Of a stretch of DNA of 64,000 nt, positions 52,301 through 61,516 are shown one piece after another. The stretch is taken from assembly GCF_049243985.1 (NCBI RefSeq), contig NC_135382.1:22114990-22178989 (forward strand), given 5' to 3'. Origin of the DNA: Paroedura picta. Lineage: Eukaryota > Chordata > Lepidosauria > Squamata > Gekkonidae. Made by a program: the position numbers and the translations under genes. The notes beneath the pieces were generated by a model. That model searched no databases. It saw only the letters and a program-made list of their open reading frames with translations, and was not told the origin of the DNA. The stretch's first letter is position 1, and every line of letters starts with the position of its first letter.

Positions 52301-52476
52301 AAATTCCATTTTTTGTTTCAGTTGTCAGCTCTGATGTTACTTCAGTGGTTTCCTGAATAATTTTATGTTTTACCTCTTGGGCAGGATCTGTCACTCGAGC
52401 CACGCAGCTGCTTTGTTACTGCGTTCTGACAGAAATGGATACATCAGAAGAAACTCTAGAAACGAAGTCTCAATAG
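30788..52476 (+). CDS. SLC7A6: SLC7A6, y+LAT2 amino-acid exchanger light chain (complete, 9 coding exons, 516 aa)
   Basis: Coding exons: 30788-31316, 33990-34115, 37502-37646, 38577-38700, 48558-48661, 49851-49947, 50619-50768, 51246-51429, 52385-52476. All borders are AG/GT, all phases agree, and the sum is 517 codons (516 aa against 515 in human). y+LAT2 is a 12-helix plasma-membrane transporter that pairs with SLC3A2 (4F2hc). It exports cationic amino acids in exchange for neutral ones plus sodium. Visible marks: GSGIF at residues 62-66 in helix 1; Cys161 (FPSC), the expected disulfide to SLC3A2; FSYSGWD at 247-253; SCFGGLNAS. The C-terminal text [17 protein letters not shown] fits SLC7A6 rather than SLC7A7. 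The start has an A at -3 and G at +4. No break is seen. Confidence 0.97.
31510..31644. mobile_element. hAT-like foldback MITE, copy C
   Basis: 135-bp foldback with a perfect 8-bp duplication ATCTAGAT (31502-31509, 31645-31652). ACTACAATTCCCA occurs at 31548-31560 and in reverse at 31595-31607. Confidence 0.93.
32535..32682. repeat. Perfect 74-bp tandem duplication
   Basis: The unit 32535-32608 is repeated base for base at 32609-32682 (begins ATGGATACAGTGATAGGC, ends TTGCCCTACT). It lies in SLC7A6 intron 2. Confidence 0.97.
32965..33025. mobile_element. hAT-like foldback MITE, truncated copy G
   Basis: Left half only: CAGGGGTAGTCAGCC through GGACTACAATTCCCC. The right arm is missing. Confidence 0.75.
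33990..34115 (+). CDS. SLC7A6: SLC7A6 coding exon 2 (residues 177-219)
   Basis: Acceptor TTTCCTAG, donor GTAAGA, phase 1 at both ends. Text [20 protein letters not shown] is nearly the same as in human and spans helices 4-5. Confidence 0.95.
34452..34730 (+). mobile_element. tRNA-derived SINE
   Basis: tRNA-like head GTGGTGTAATGATGAAGAGTG with B-box GGATTTGATTCCCC, then CCAGCTAGGTGACCTTGGGC, ending CTCCTTCAGGCC and CTCTTCTTCTT. Same family as 28921-29195. Confidence 0.8.
36080..36214. mobile_element. hAT-like foldback MITE, copy D
   Basis: 135-bp foldback with a perfect 8-bp duplication ATTTAGGG (36072-36079, 36215-36222). Confidence 0.93.
36884..37156 (-). mobile_element. tRNA-derived SINE (second copy of the 7465 family)
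   Basis: Reverse orientation: GGTAAAAGTATCCTCTGTGC at the left, the reversed B-box GGGATTGAACTCCC and head at the right. Flanked by the 9-bp duplication TCCCTACTG (36875-36883, 37157-37165). Confidence 0.88.
37502..37646 (+). CDS. SLC7A6: SLC7A6 coding exon 3 (residues 219-267)
   Basis: Acceptor TTGCACACAG, donor GTAAAA. Contains [11 protein letters not shown] and [20 protein letters not shown], the helix 6 substrate region of LAT transporters. Confidence 0.95.
37647..38576 (+). other. SLC7A6: SLC7A6 intron 4
   Basis: 930 bp without recognisable repeat or regulatory signal. Confidence 0.5.
38577..38700 (+). CDS. SLC7A6: SLC7A6 coding exon 4 (residues 267-308)
   Basis: Acceptor TTAACCAG, donor GTAAGT. 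Text [20 protein letters not shown] matches helix 7. It ends exactly at SSDAVAV, the same exon border as implied by the human sequence. The next intron is about 9.9 kb. Confidence 0.95.
39015..39230 (-). mobile_element. tRNA-derived SINE (GCTGTGGCTCA head)
   Basis: On the + strand, ACTATTGGTCTGTCAGG...AGCAGGTGCTCTGCCACTGAGCCACAGCCCC. The last part is the reversed tRNA-like head. Confidence 0.75.
41936..41986. repeat. Alternating purine-pyrimidine TA/TG tract
   Basis: About 50 bp of TATATG/TATACA text that folds back on itself (for example GTATATGTATAC and ATATATACATATATGTATA). Such tracts are prone to cruciform or Z-form DNA. Confidence 0.85.
42367..42499. repeat. (CATT)n microsatellite, ~33 units
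   Basis: About 133 bp of uninterrupted CATT repeat, directly followed by a LINE fragment (CATTTGTTTCCTGCCACC). Its purity suggests a highly variable length. Confidence 0.97.
42505..42875. mobile_element. LINE-derived fragment, unclassified
   Basis: CTGGTGGAAGAGCTCCATTTTGCAG, GCAGAACTGTACAAGCTCTG and CTGAAAAGGCCCTGGCTCTGG are blocks of a widespread reptile LINE family. It adjoins the CATT microsatellite, as such LINE ends often do. Confidence 0.5.
43127..43171. mobile_element. hAT-like foldback MITE, end fragment H
   Basis: CAGGGGTAGTCAACCTGTGG and CCTCCAG remain. The rest is lost. Confidence 0.75.
43475..43612. mobile_element. End of an inverted-repeat transposon family (TGAGCTTTCG type)
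   Basis: GTCTGAGGAAGAGTGCTTGC, AAAGCTCATGCGCTGAATAA, TTGTTGGTCTTAAAGGTGC and CAGACCAACACGGCTACCC, in the opposite direction to 18418-18525. Confidence 0.6.
44690..44910 (-). mobile_element. RTE-BovB LINE 3' fragment
   Basis: TTTCCTAGCATTATTGTCTC, GTGAGTCTTGTTATGATGCG and AATATGACAACCTCAGTTTAGTC match the reverse of the BovB 3' region, as at 10920-11445. Confidence 0.7.
44979..45116. mobile_element. hAT-like foldback MITE, copy E
   Basis: 138-bp foldback with a perfect 8-bp duplication CTTTAGAT (44971-44978, 45117-45124). The arms are nearly perfect complements. ACTACAATTCCCAG is at 45017-45030. Confidence 0.94.
45949..46170 (-). mobile_element. tRNA-derived SINE
   Basis: AAGAAGAGTTGGTTTGTATACC at the left, CCAAGGTCACCCAGCTGGC in the middle, and the reversed head CTTAACCACTACACCATG at the right. 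Confidence 0.75.
48558..48661 (+). CDS. SLC7A6: SLC7A6 coding exon 5 (residues 309-343)
   Basis: Acceptor TTTTAATTAG, preceded by a C-run, donor GTAAGA. Text [20 protein letters not shown] then [15 protein letters not shown]. Confidence 0.95.
48662..50618 (+). other. SLC7A6: SLC7A6 introns 6 and 7 (with exon 6 between)
   Basis: Nothing assignable in 48662-49850. In intron 7, 50215-50335 is the end of a BovB-tailed SINE in reverse (GTGCTGTCAACTTATGGCAA, GTAGGGTTTTCAAGG). Confidence 0.5.
49851..49947 (+). CDS. SLC7A6: SLC7A6 coding exon 6 (residues 343-375)
   Basis: Acceptor GTTTTTCAG, donor GTAAGT. Text [20 protein letters not shown] is the conserved loop after helix 8. Glycine at IHIGRF replaces human Glu in IHIERF. 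Confidence 0.95.
50619..50768 (+). CDS. SLC7A6: SLC7A6 coding exon 7 (residues 376-425)
   Basis: Acceptor CCTAACAG, donor GTGAGG, phase 0 at both ends. Text [20 protein letters not shown] then [16 protein letters not shown] spans helices 9-10. Confidence 0.95.
50785..51005 (+). mobile_element. tRNA-derived SINE (GCTGTGGCTCA head family)
   Basis: Head AGCTTGGTGGCAGAACATAC with B-box AGGTTCAATCCC. It begins within 20 bp of the exon 7 donor (50768). Confidence 0.6.
51246..51429 (+). CDS. SLC7A6: SLC7A6 coding exon 8 (residues 426-487)
   Basis: Acceptor CTTTTTCAG, donor GTAAGG. Encodes helices 11-12 ([38 protein letters not shown]) and the start of the cytosolic tail. Confidence 0.95.
51890..52190 (+). 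mobile_element. LINE 3' end, unclassified
   Basis: The text GCAAACCGCCACGAGACG...AAACATAAATAAAATAAAT is the typical 3' tail of the CR1/L2-like reptile LINEs. It lies in the last SLC7A6 intron. Confidence 0.5.
52385..52476 (+). CDS. SLC7A6: SLC7A6 coding exon 9 (residues 487-516, stop)
   Basis: Acceptor CTTGGGCAG. Text [18 protein letters not shown], then a hydrophilic end, TAG at 52474-52476. This tail is the best proof of SLC7A6 over SLC7A7. Confidence 0.95.
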
Positions 52477-54622
52477 AGATGCAAGTGAATAACACTAAAC
52501 TAGCCATGGAAGAGCCCTTGGGCACAGGGCACAATGTGGGCACAGAGGAAGCAAGACTGGAAGCAAGATTCACCCCTACCCCCCTCCCAACAGGGGCCCT
52601 TGCCCAGATCATACTGTGTCATGATCTAGGGTTGAGTTTTGGAGTGTGGATTTTTGTTTTTGTTTCTTGTGAACTGTGTTTGAGAGGTCAGCCGTTCTCA
52701 GGCATAGAACTCATCCTGAAAAATAAGGAATTTTTTTTTGAAAGCAAACAGCATTCTTAATCAAAGGTCAGACATTTGGCAAACTTGAATTTTGAGCACC
52801 AAGGCAACAGCATTTTATTTATTTATAAATATATATTTTACCAGTTCCAAGCCAATTTAAAAGGCACCAACAAATCCTTCTAAGCTTGAGGTAAATTTTG
52901 GCTGCAGACCTGTTTGAACTGATGGTCTGTGGCAAAGTGATCCATCCCAGGTTGAATTTGACATAGAATTCTATGATTGTTAGGAACTCCTCTCTACCAG
53001 CAGAGTTCACATAGACGTCTTGGTGTATGTATGGACCATAGAATTCTTGCTCCAATGGTGCTGTTCAGTACTTGCACATATAATCATATTTTTTATTAGA
53101 CAGGTACAAAGTTATTATTTTTATGCTGAAGAACAATCTGGCAGCTTTTGTTCGGATGGTTCAGTTGGGACCTGTAGAGTAGCATATTCAAATAATGGGA
53201 CATTTAAGTACTTCAAAAGGCTGAGGATATCAGAGCAGAGATTGGTTTGCATTCTGTTTCCAGCGCTATTCTTGTATAGTTACTAATGAATGCTTATCAG
53301 AGACCTTTCCTATATTTAAAGACTTTTTTTGTTTTATACAGTAGAACTGTTTGGCAATACCAAGACTGGAATTTTCTAGCTTGGTATGTGGGTCTGTGAG
53401 AAAGGGGGTGGAAATGTTAAACTTTAAGTACTTATATACTATACAAACTCTTCTGTGCTTTCACAAATATATTTTTCACACACCTGGCTTCCCCAAACTG
53501 TTAATGGAGAAAAAATGAGAATTTACTACACTCCCCAAGGCAGGGGGCAGAAGGAAGCACTACACAGGAAACTGACGGTAACAGTGCATTGCAATGGCAG
53601 TGCATCTCTTATGTTTCCTACACAAAGGTTCCCTGGCACAGCTTGAGCTGCCATGGCAGCAGCAACTGGAAGAGTCCTGAGTGAGGTTTTGCCTTGTTTC
53701 CTTCTGTTTATGATGGTGAGGCTCTCTGCCTTTTGAAACAAGAGCTATTGCAGCAGCATCAAGACCAGAGACCCTCCTGGAAGGGTTGTCATTACTACCA
53801 AGGAAGGCTCAGCAAATCGCATTACACTTGGTGTTCTGTCCAAGGTGTGAAAGGAGCACCATCCTCTTGTAAGCACAGTTTAGCTTGTTGTGTGGTGGTG
53901 GGCAAGAAAGCAGAACCTAAGTGGCCCCTCTTTTGGTGGTAGCTCATCCTCTGGGGGTAGGTGGAAGGAAATATTTGTTTTCCACCCCCACCCCCCACGT
54001 ATAGATTGTCAGTTGCTCCATAGTGTGAAATAATAAGAAATCTGAATGCTGAGATAAAGACCAAAGGTTTCTACCAAAAGAATATTCTAACATCATGGAC
54101 AGGTCTGATGTGGGCAGTAGAACCCAATCGTGTGTGTTGTCAAAAATATGAATGTTCTTCCCAAATTTGCCATGGTAGAGGACATACAAATACAGTTGTG
54201 CATCAGCTTTATAAAGGGTAATTAGTACAGCTAGTACTTGAAAGGGAAACTATCCACATGTCCAACTTCTGATTGTGGGAAGACCTCAGAAGGCTTGCAT
54301 TTTTGACAGAAAGTGGCGTTGTCAACTATTTTTGGTCCTTTCGTGTAGCTGGATTTATAATTTAATCTGTCTAGACATTAGTTATTGATGTTTAACAGTG
54401 GGAAATGAGTCTTCTTTTGAAAGAAGAAATTGTGTCAATCATGGGTCTTATTAGTCTTGATAAAGGAGATCTGTGATTAAGGCTGAAATTCCTAGTAAGC
54501 CCCACTTATTCAATGGGATTTCACTCCAGATCAGATTTGCTTATGATTGCTAAGATTTTTTTTTTAAAGCATCTGTTTGTGGCTGCTGATTTCACCTTGT
54601 GCCGGTGTGTGTCAAGGGGGAC

Positions 54623-55206
54623 AATAAACACATGCTGATATTGTTTTCTTCAACAAGAACAATGGTAGGGGGGGGAAGAGTTTGATTTAAAGCAGGGGTA
54701 GTCAACCTGTGGCCCTCCAGATGTTCATGGACTACAATTCCCATGAGCCCCTGCCAGTATTTGCTGGCAGGGCTCATGGGAATTGTAGCACATGAACATC
54801 TGGAGGACCACAGGTTGACTACCTCTGATTTAAAGGATCAGACTTGGCTCCCTGCACAACCTTTTCAACAATGTACTGCACTTCAACCTACCTTTACTTT
54901 TTTTAAAGGTTACGATGGAATCCAAACTGCCCATTTACATTATACAGTAAAACAGTAGCCTGTTAGAGATCATGTAATCTGTAGTGTCTCCCACTTTGTT
55001 TCACCTTAGCATGTACGAGTGGCATTCGTGTATGAACTTTCCTCTGTATCATTACTACACTCCACTGTAGTGTTGCAGTGGAACTTTTATAAAGAGTCTG
55101 CATTGGATGGTTCCAAAATTGTCCAGCTGATTGTAACAAGTGGCTGCTTTTGTGTAAGAACCTGGGAAGGGGTATAAAGAACTGACTTCCACTATGTGGG
55201 AATAAA
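54623..55206 (+). promoter_or_regulatory. SLC7A6: Candidate SLC7A6 poly(A) signals
   Basis: AATAAA at 54623-54628 and 55201-55206 are the first such hexamers I see after the stop, implying a 3'UTR of about 2.1 or 2.7 kb. The choice cannot be made from sequence. Confidence 0.25.
54693..54827. mobile_element. hAT-like foldback MITE, copy F
   Basis: 135-bp foldback with a perfect 8-bp duplication ATTTAAAG (54685-54692, 54828-54835). If the distal poly(A) site is used it lies inside the SLC7A6 3'UTR as a long hairpin. Confidence 0.93.
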
Positions 55207-56327
55207 AATAATGAGAGCCTGGTATTCATGATCTTTTTGTTGCTTGAATATGAGGGAGAACCCAAGCCAATTACATTCACATGCATAACCTTATCACATT
55301 GGGGATGCAGGCCCTGACAGTGTCTTAGAATTGCAGAAATGGGGCTTTGAAGTTAAACTGCTTTGCAAAGAAAAACATTAGACTGCCTTATAATATATAT
55401 ACTCTGCCAGTGGTTCTTTGTGCAGCTGGGGTCCTAGATGCTGCATTCAGCTTTCCTGTTAGTTGCAAATCTTAGTAACTTCTGTACCTCTTTCTCCATC
55501 ATTTTGTGCCTTCGCTGCTTAAAATGTTCCAGCTGGCTCTTCAAATTATAAACAGCAGACGTTTAGAGGATACAGCAGTTTCCTTTGACTGGTTTCCTAG
55601 AACCTAACAATTGGAATCAAAAGTAACACAGTTGCCTAACCCTAGGAAGGCATGGAGCCAGCTGGCATTTCTCTGCTTTAGGACAATGCTCAGATATGGA
55701 ACTATTCCAGTGTTTGTACTGCCGTTTTCTATACGAATGATGCAACTGCTACTATTTTACCCTGTCCCATTTGGCATTATGGCAGAGGAAAGGACAAATG
55801 CTTGGAGCAGGAAGTACATTGTGGTTAAATTCATTTCAGTATTCATAGATTTGGGAGCAATTTCAGTTTAACCCAACTGGACTTCTACTTTAATGTCTTA
55901 ATGACAGAATGATTGTACTGCTGGCCTGCCATCGGATTAGAAAGTTGCCACAGAATACAAAAGTAACTCCCTACCTCAATTGCAGGGTAAGTCCTTACTT
56001 ACAGCAGCCCTCCTGGGGAATGTGTTAGTCTCACCATGCAGGCACTCAGCATTGGTTCACAGATGATATGGCACAGAACTTAAACTCCAATAACTCAAGA
56101 GAATTCACATCCAGGATGGCTAGATTGCTCCATTAAATCCTATAGAATCTGAATGTGCATTTTTACACAATGAATGGCTTAAGTCTATACACTTAGTCCC
56201 ATCTGCTGAACTGGGGATAAATTTGTACACTTTGTAGCAAAGATTAATTACTTTTAAATGCTTAAAATTCCTGAGCATCTTTTCGGCTGCAGCCACATTG
56301 ATATTGTTTTCTATATTGATCAAATCT

Positions 56328-56333
56328 TTTATT
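56328..56333 (-). promoter_or_regulatory. SLC7A6OS: Candidate SLC7A6OS poly(A) signal
   Basis: TTTATT on the + strand, i.e. AATAAA on the - strand, about 870 bp after the stop. No closer AATAAA was noticed. Confidence 0.25.
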
Positions 56334-57200
56334 CCAGCCTTAAAGAGATTTAAAATCTATTAGGATAAAATGTGAGCATCAGTGGTATAGGACTAAACTG
56401 CAGTACTCTGCCAGTATGAAAAATACAGGGCAATAACTGAAAACGGCTGAGACTTCTCTTGTTACAAAATAGCATATGAAGATAATATGTTATAATTATT
56501 GGGGTAACTAAGCCATTGCTGTCACTGCCCCTTAAGTTGTTGGAACTAGAAGGGAAGAATGAGCCTCCTAACAAAAGGATGTTTTTGAGGTAATTAAATC
56601 ACCAAGTTTCCTTAAATTAATGATGGCAGCACTTCACACAAACACAGAAGGGATGAGTGTAGGCTGTCAGTCAGCATGTGAGAATCATCGGAATAACACT
56701 GCTTCCATATTAAAAGTGAGAATTATGACCATGCAATTGTGAGAGAATTTAATACAAGTTACATTGATATATTCATTCACACATTTGAAAACCAAGTATT
56801 AGCAGCCCAGCAATACTAAAGTGCAAAAGGGAAGATCAAATTATTCTTCAGTCCGTAGAAGAAGGAGCATAAAAGTCAAGTACTGACCATGGAAGGCAAA
56901 CTGACTTCTTTTGAGAAGGAGTCTCTTCTTGGTACTCTTCTGTCTGGCACCAAAAGTAATTGTCAAACTTGTCAAATCCCAGTGTGGTAAATTTGGTACC
57001 TGATGCATCCAGGGATCCTTTCATGTCTACTGTTATATGCAAGCAGAAGTTGCAAAAACAGGGACAGAGATATATCCTGAGTCCTTTCCATTATTCCGTA
57101 ATCCATGAGCAATGGAATTCCATGAGCCACACAGCATGAACCGTGGTAAGTGACAAAACAGGCCCTTGTAAACAGTCACCTCGTGCTGAAGTTCTCTGTG

Positions 57201-57313
57201 CTATTCAGAATCCAACTCTTGGATCCCATCATAGTCAAACTCCTGGAGGACATCAGCTTGATATTTCTCCCATGTTCTTCTGATGTATCCACTATCTTCA
57301 TCACTGCTGCCAC
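57201..57313 (-). CDS. SLC7A6OS: SLC7A6OS exon 5 (C-terminus)
   Basis: Acceptor TTGCTCTAG; 37 codons including TAG. Text [16 protein letters not shown] and LDSE matches human WSKYPLDVQKEFGYDS and LDSD. No ORF list entry covers it; it was found by phase and homology. Confidence 0.9.
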
Positions 57314-60300
57314 CTAGAGCAAAAACACATTTATGCATGGCATGTAAGAAACCACTCTATAATATAGCAGCGCTATGGCTAGGAGTTTATTTTTGTTAAC
57401 TGACATCTTGAGTCCAATGCCTTGAGACCTTGCCATTCTCACTTAACTGATCAAGTTGCCCCTGTTGACCCCATAAATTCCCTAGTTTAAAGGAATTCTA
57501 AAAATACCAGTTAATCCAATACCCTAGAGGTCATACCTGACTCACAAAAGGTGTTTCATGCAGCTTAATGTGTCTGAAGAAATGTGCTGTGCACACAAAA
57601 GCTTACACCTTGAATAGGATTTTGCCGGTCTTAAATGTGCTACTGGATCCAAACTTTGTTTCACAAAAAGCGTTGTTGTTCCTGGCCCATGGACTGTTCA
57701 TTATTGATGGGCCAGTTCTAGGCGTTGCTATTCAGAATGGATTCAGCTGCTCACGATCAGTGTCAGAAGGTACTCACTTGCTTCCCTATCACTATCTTCC
57801 TCAAGTAATTCATCCTCATCTGGATAGTCATTACGCCAGTTGTTCTCGTTGTTCTCATCATCTTCATCCTCATACACTTCCTCTGGGATGCGCTCTTCAT
57901 CCACCTGCATGTTACCAAAAGGCACTGTTTTCAGAGAAAACCCACTTCATCCAGATTGTCATCCAGTCAGGCTCCACAGCCATTGCACACCAACATCATG
58001 AATCATCCAGCATCCTGCAATGGTGGGTATGTAAAGAGCCAGCTTCAAATCTCTCTTTGGCTGGTCATTTTTTCAGCCTCACCTTACAGGATTGTTGTAC
58101 AGGGAAAACATGAGAATAAGAACTATGCACAGTACTCTGAGCTCCTTAAACAAAGGTAAAATGTAAGTAAAACCACCATGGCACCCACTGAAACCTTTAA
58201 TATTTGCAAAATCATGAGAACTTCAGAGCTTCTCATTCTTCTCTTTTGCCCTGAATGTTACTTTTTCCATTTCCTTACCAGTTCATACTCCTGTGTGTAG
58301 GGCTGTACGGAGAGTATGTTCTTAATCCAGCCTGGAGATACTGTTTCCATGTAATAGATATCATAAACATAGTCGTCTTCCTTCATGCCACACTCTGCTT
58401 CTTTCGTACTGTCAGATAATGTTAGACGTTCACGAATCATTTCTACGGCATTGCAGAGAATCACATCTGGATCATCAGTTTTCTGTTAGGAATAGAAACA
58501 ATTATGGGAACCCAAAATTACTAATTTGGATCTTTTCTACTTAGTAAGCTTTTTGATGAATTTTGATTAAACTAATTGATGTACCAAGCCAAGAGATTTA
58601 CATGGTAAGGCAGCTTGTTCAAAAACACATATTGTTACATCTGCTTCCTAAACATTCTCTTTTTTGCTTCTTCATCTCTAAAGTGGGATGTAACTGGATC
58701 ACAAAGAAAACTGGCTGAAAGATTAATCTGCTTAGTTTTTACTCAGAAATCTTGTAATCTTTCAAAAATAGCCCACTTCTTGTTATTATGTACACTTGGA
58801 AGGTAATTTCAAAAAGTTATCCAAGAAACATGTTGCTTATTAGTTCCCCAAACAGCATGTTTAATCAAAAGACGTGAAAGAGACGGAGTCAAAAAAGATT
58901 GCCTAACAGTTTGGGCATCAGAGGAAGTGGGCTCCAGTCTATGAAAATATCACTATTAATCTATTAAGTCTTTAAAGTACAAACAGAATTTGTGGTGGTT
59001 TTCATTGCAGCTGAATATTGCTGCATGCTAGCATCTAGTGGCAGAAGTTCAGAATGTTTGCATTAGGAGCTAATAATTTAAGAATTGTTGGCTTTTTTAT
59101 CTTTTAGGTCAACACAATCTATTAGCCCATATGAATGAGCTATAAGGCTAAATATAAAAGTTCTGTACTAGAAATAAATGCTTTCAAGGTATGTTGATAG
59201 TGTCTGAAGTAATGAGCTGAAAGTTTCCCACCAATGAATGATGATTACAGAGAGTGCGTTTTTGGAGAATTGCTTTAGTCGCTTGAACCAGAGATGCAAA
59301 ATTTCAAAGAAAAAAAACTTTCCTCTGGGAAAAAATAAAAATACATGATTCTTCCCTCTCAGAAGTTTACAGGGTGTTTGACTATCAAGCATTCTCAAAT
59401 ATACCACAATGTCAATCTGTGTCTCAAAATCAACATCTGCCTTTCTAAGCTAGATAAATATGGTCAAAAATTCTGATAATGTACACAAATAAGTTTTCAA
59501 AATACTCAAAATGCCATATTCATATATGCTATCAGCATGGTGCACTTTAATGCAGACAGCCGTCCACTCTAGGCTTAATACCAACCTGTGGAATGCAAGG
59601 ATCTTTCTCCACATTTTCCTCTTGTATGATATCAAACAACTGAAATTCACCACAGCAGCCTGAAGGAGCATGGCTTTCCTCCTGGGATGGGTCCTTTTTT
59701 GCTTCAGAGGCCAGCTGCTTGTTTTCATTTGATTCTGCCCAATCTGCAGGAAGAGTGTTTTGGTTGTCAGTGAAATTTGGACGATGGCTAGCTATCAGGT
59801 GGTAGCGGCTCTCCTGCCTCCTGGCTTGCTTGGAAGAGCGAAGATCTTGTGTTACTCTCTGGGTGCTTCCCAACGATGGCCGCAGGCGCTGAGCTGCTTT
59901 GTCTTTGGTAATAGCTTCTTGGATGTACTTCTGAACAGGCTCGTCCTGAACAAAGCAAAAATGGAGCATGTTCCATTTCTGTCTTAGAAGTTTGTTTTTT
60001 TTAAAGCTGCATACATATGTAATGGCACGCCAAAGAAATAAGAGCTGTCTGCAGTTAGTACATGCTAGAGACCATTTACAATTTTGAATCATGGAACCGT
60101 AGAGTTGGAAGGAGCCATACACACCACCTCAATGCAGGGTCAGCCTAAAGCATCCATGATCAGTATCTTCTAGCTGCTGCTTAATGACCACCAGTGAGGG
60201 GGAGCTCACCATCTCCTTCGATATTCGACTCCACTGCTAAACTACTCTGACTATGACCCCCACTCCCCCAATATATAGCTGGAGCTGTCCTATACATAGT

Positions 60301-61516
60301 TTGAATATATTACTGCAGGTCCTATGCTCTGTCATGCTCTTGTCCCATAACTGTGAAGAAAGTGTCATGAGATCCAGCAGGTGCCGGAGAATGACTTGCA
60401 ACAGTGTGGACCTTAGGCAAGCACATTAATCTGCCTTCTGCGGTGTCAGACCATTGGCTGTCAAAACCAGCATTCTGACTGATTTCACTTCAAGGCCTTT
60501 TATCTCCTGTCTAAGGAAATTCCTGGAGATTTGGGGAAGGCCAGAGTTTGAAAAGGAGAGACAGCACAGCAAGAATGATATACAGGAACCATAAAAACCT
60601 TTGTAGGTAACAGTACCTACCAAGGTTGAATGTATTGTTACAATTATATTACTTTTATTGTGCACAATAAAAAAAAACTTTACGAATTAAGAACATATGT
60701 CAAGCCCATAGAAAAAGAAGAAGAGTTGGTTCTTATATGCTGCTTTTCTCTACCCGAAGGAGTCTCAAAGTGGCTTACAGTCGCCTTCCCTGGCTGCATG
60801 TGGGGGAGCGCAGAATCAAACCGGCTCGCCAGATTAGAAATCTGCACTCCTAACCACTACACCAAACGAGGCTATTGCAAACCAGTATGCTATGCTGGTT
60901 GGCCAAGGGTGGCCTGGTTGACCAAGGGTGGCCAAACTATGGCTCTCCGGATGTCCATGGACTACAATTCCCACGAGACTCATGGGAATTGTAGTCCATG
61001 GCCATCTGGTGGCCCATAGGTTGGCCACCTCTGCACTATGTGAACCAATGGACCAACACTTATGAATCGAAAGCAACCCAGTTCTGAACACATATAGAAT
61101 ATGTACAGCAGCCAACAAAAGCTCCAGAGTAAGAGCCTGTAAAAGAGAAAGGAATAAACTGTAATTCTACACAATCAAAAGTAAATACACAACGCGGCCA
61201 TTTCCTCCGGGGAACACTGATCTCCACACTCGGCTGCAATTCTGGCAGCACCGCAGGCTCGCCCGGCAGCCAGCAAACCCCGTCCAGAGAAGGGGGGGGG
61301 GGAGGCCGGAGGCAACGCGACATGGCCGGCGGCCCTCACCTGAGAGGCCACGGTCGCCACCAGTTTGAAGAGATTCTTCTCCACTCCATCTCCGCCGGCG
61401 GGGGCGTCGGCAACCTCGGACTCGGTACGGAGCCGCTTACAGGCCAGCAGCAGGGCTTCGGCCGGCGCCGACCCCCCGCGTTTCCGCTTCACGCGAAGCA
61501 CCGCCGCACGCTCCAT
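57201..61516 (-). CDS. SLC7A6OS: SLC7A6OS, IWR1-like RNA polymerase II import factor (complete, 5 exons, 326 aa)
   Basis: Exons in transcript order: 61516-61340, 59945-59586, 58482-58279, 57904-57778, 57313-57201. Phases agree and the total is 327 codons (326 aa; human 309). The N-terminus [14 protein letters not shown] and [10 protein letters not shown] match human. The middle has [20 protein letters not shown]. The IWR1 core [24 protein letters not shown] and the acidic [16 protein letters not shown] follow. It ends in LDSE. Yeast Iwr1 carries assembled RNA polymerase II into the nucleus, and the human protein is thought to act likewise. RVKRKR may be a nuclear signal. The start codon has G at -3 and G at +4. 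It faces SLC7A6 tail to tail. No defect is seen. Confidence 0.96.
57575..57660. mobile_element. End of an inverted-repeat transposon family (TGAGCTTTCG type)
   Basis: GTCTGAAGAAATGTGCTGTGC, AAAGCTTACACCTTGAATAG and GGTCTTAAATGTGCTACTGG, in the last SLC7A6OS intron. Confidence 0.55.
57778..57904 (-). CDS. SLC7A6OS: SLC7A6OS exon 4 (acidic segment)
   Basis: Acceptor ACATGCAG, donor GTGAGT, phase 0 to 1. Encodes [20 protein letters not shown] and [12 protein letters not shown]. Confidence 0.93.
58279..58482 (-). CDS. SLC7A6OS: SLC7A6OS exon 3 (residues 180-247, IWR1 core)
   Basis: Acceptor TTCCTAACAG, donor GTAAGG, 68 codons. Very close to human: [24 protein letters not shown]. Confidence 0.95.
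58483..59585 (-). other. SLC7A6OS: SLC7A6OS intron 2
   Basis: 1.1 kb, AT-rich, with no recognisable repeat. Confidence 0.5.
59586..59945 (-). CDS. SLC7A6OS: SLC7A6OS exon 2 (residues 60-179)
   Basis: Acceptor TTTGTTCAG, donor GTTGGT, 120 codons. Begins [11 protein letters not shown], matching human EEPVQPLLREV. It contains [11 protein letters not shown], like human FQLLDLVHEEG. The middle is variable and longer than in human. Confidence 0.92.
60085..60370 (-). mobile_element. CR1-type LINE 3' end
   Basis: On the + strand AATCATGGAACCGTAGAGTTGG...AAGGAGCC is the reverse of the CR1 terminal CCTTCCAACTCT...TGATT text, followed by diverged CR1 body (TGAGGGGGAGCTCACCATCTCC). Confidence 0.65.
60708..60875 (-). 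mobile_element. tRNA-derived SINE, internally shortened
   Basis: AGAAGAAGAGTTGGTTCTTA, ACCCGAAGGAGTCTCAAAGTGG, and the reversed head CCTAACCACTACACCAAACG. The middle of the family sequence is missing. Confidence 0.75.
60921..61033. mobile_element. hAT-like foldback MITE, variant
   Basis: AAGGGTGGCCAAACTATGGC and the inverted CCCATAGGTTGGCCACCTCTG enclose two inverted copies of GGACTACAATTCCCA/TGGGAATTGTAGTCC. Confidence 0.75.

Larger units (their letters stand above)
52477..57200. other. SLC7A6 3'UTR and the gap between convergent genes
   Basis: The 3'UTRs of SLC7A6 (+) and SLC7A6OS (-) must lie here and may overlap, as their names imply for the human pair. The only clear transposon is the MITE at 54693-54827. 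Confidence 0.55.
59946..61339 (-). other. SLC7A6OS: SLC7A6OS intron 1
   Basis: 1.4 kb made largely of a CR1 end, a SINE and a MITE, each listed. No exon signal. Confidence 0.6.

Noticed and set aside
30788-52476. SLC7A7 (y+LAT1) as the identity of the transporter
   Set aside because: The C-terminal tail and the neighbouring SLC7A6OS fit SLC7A6.
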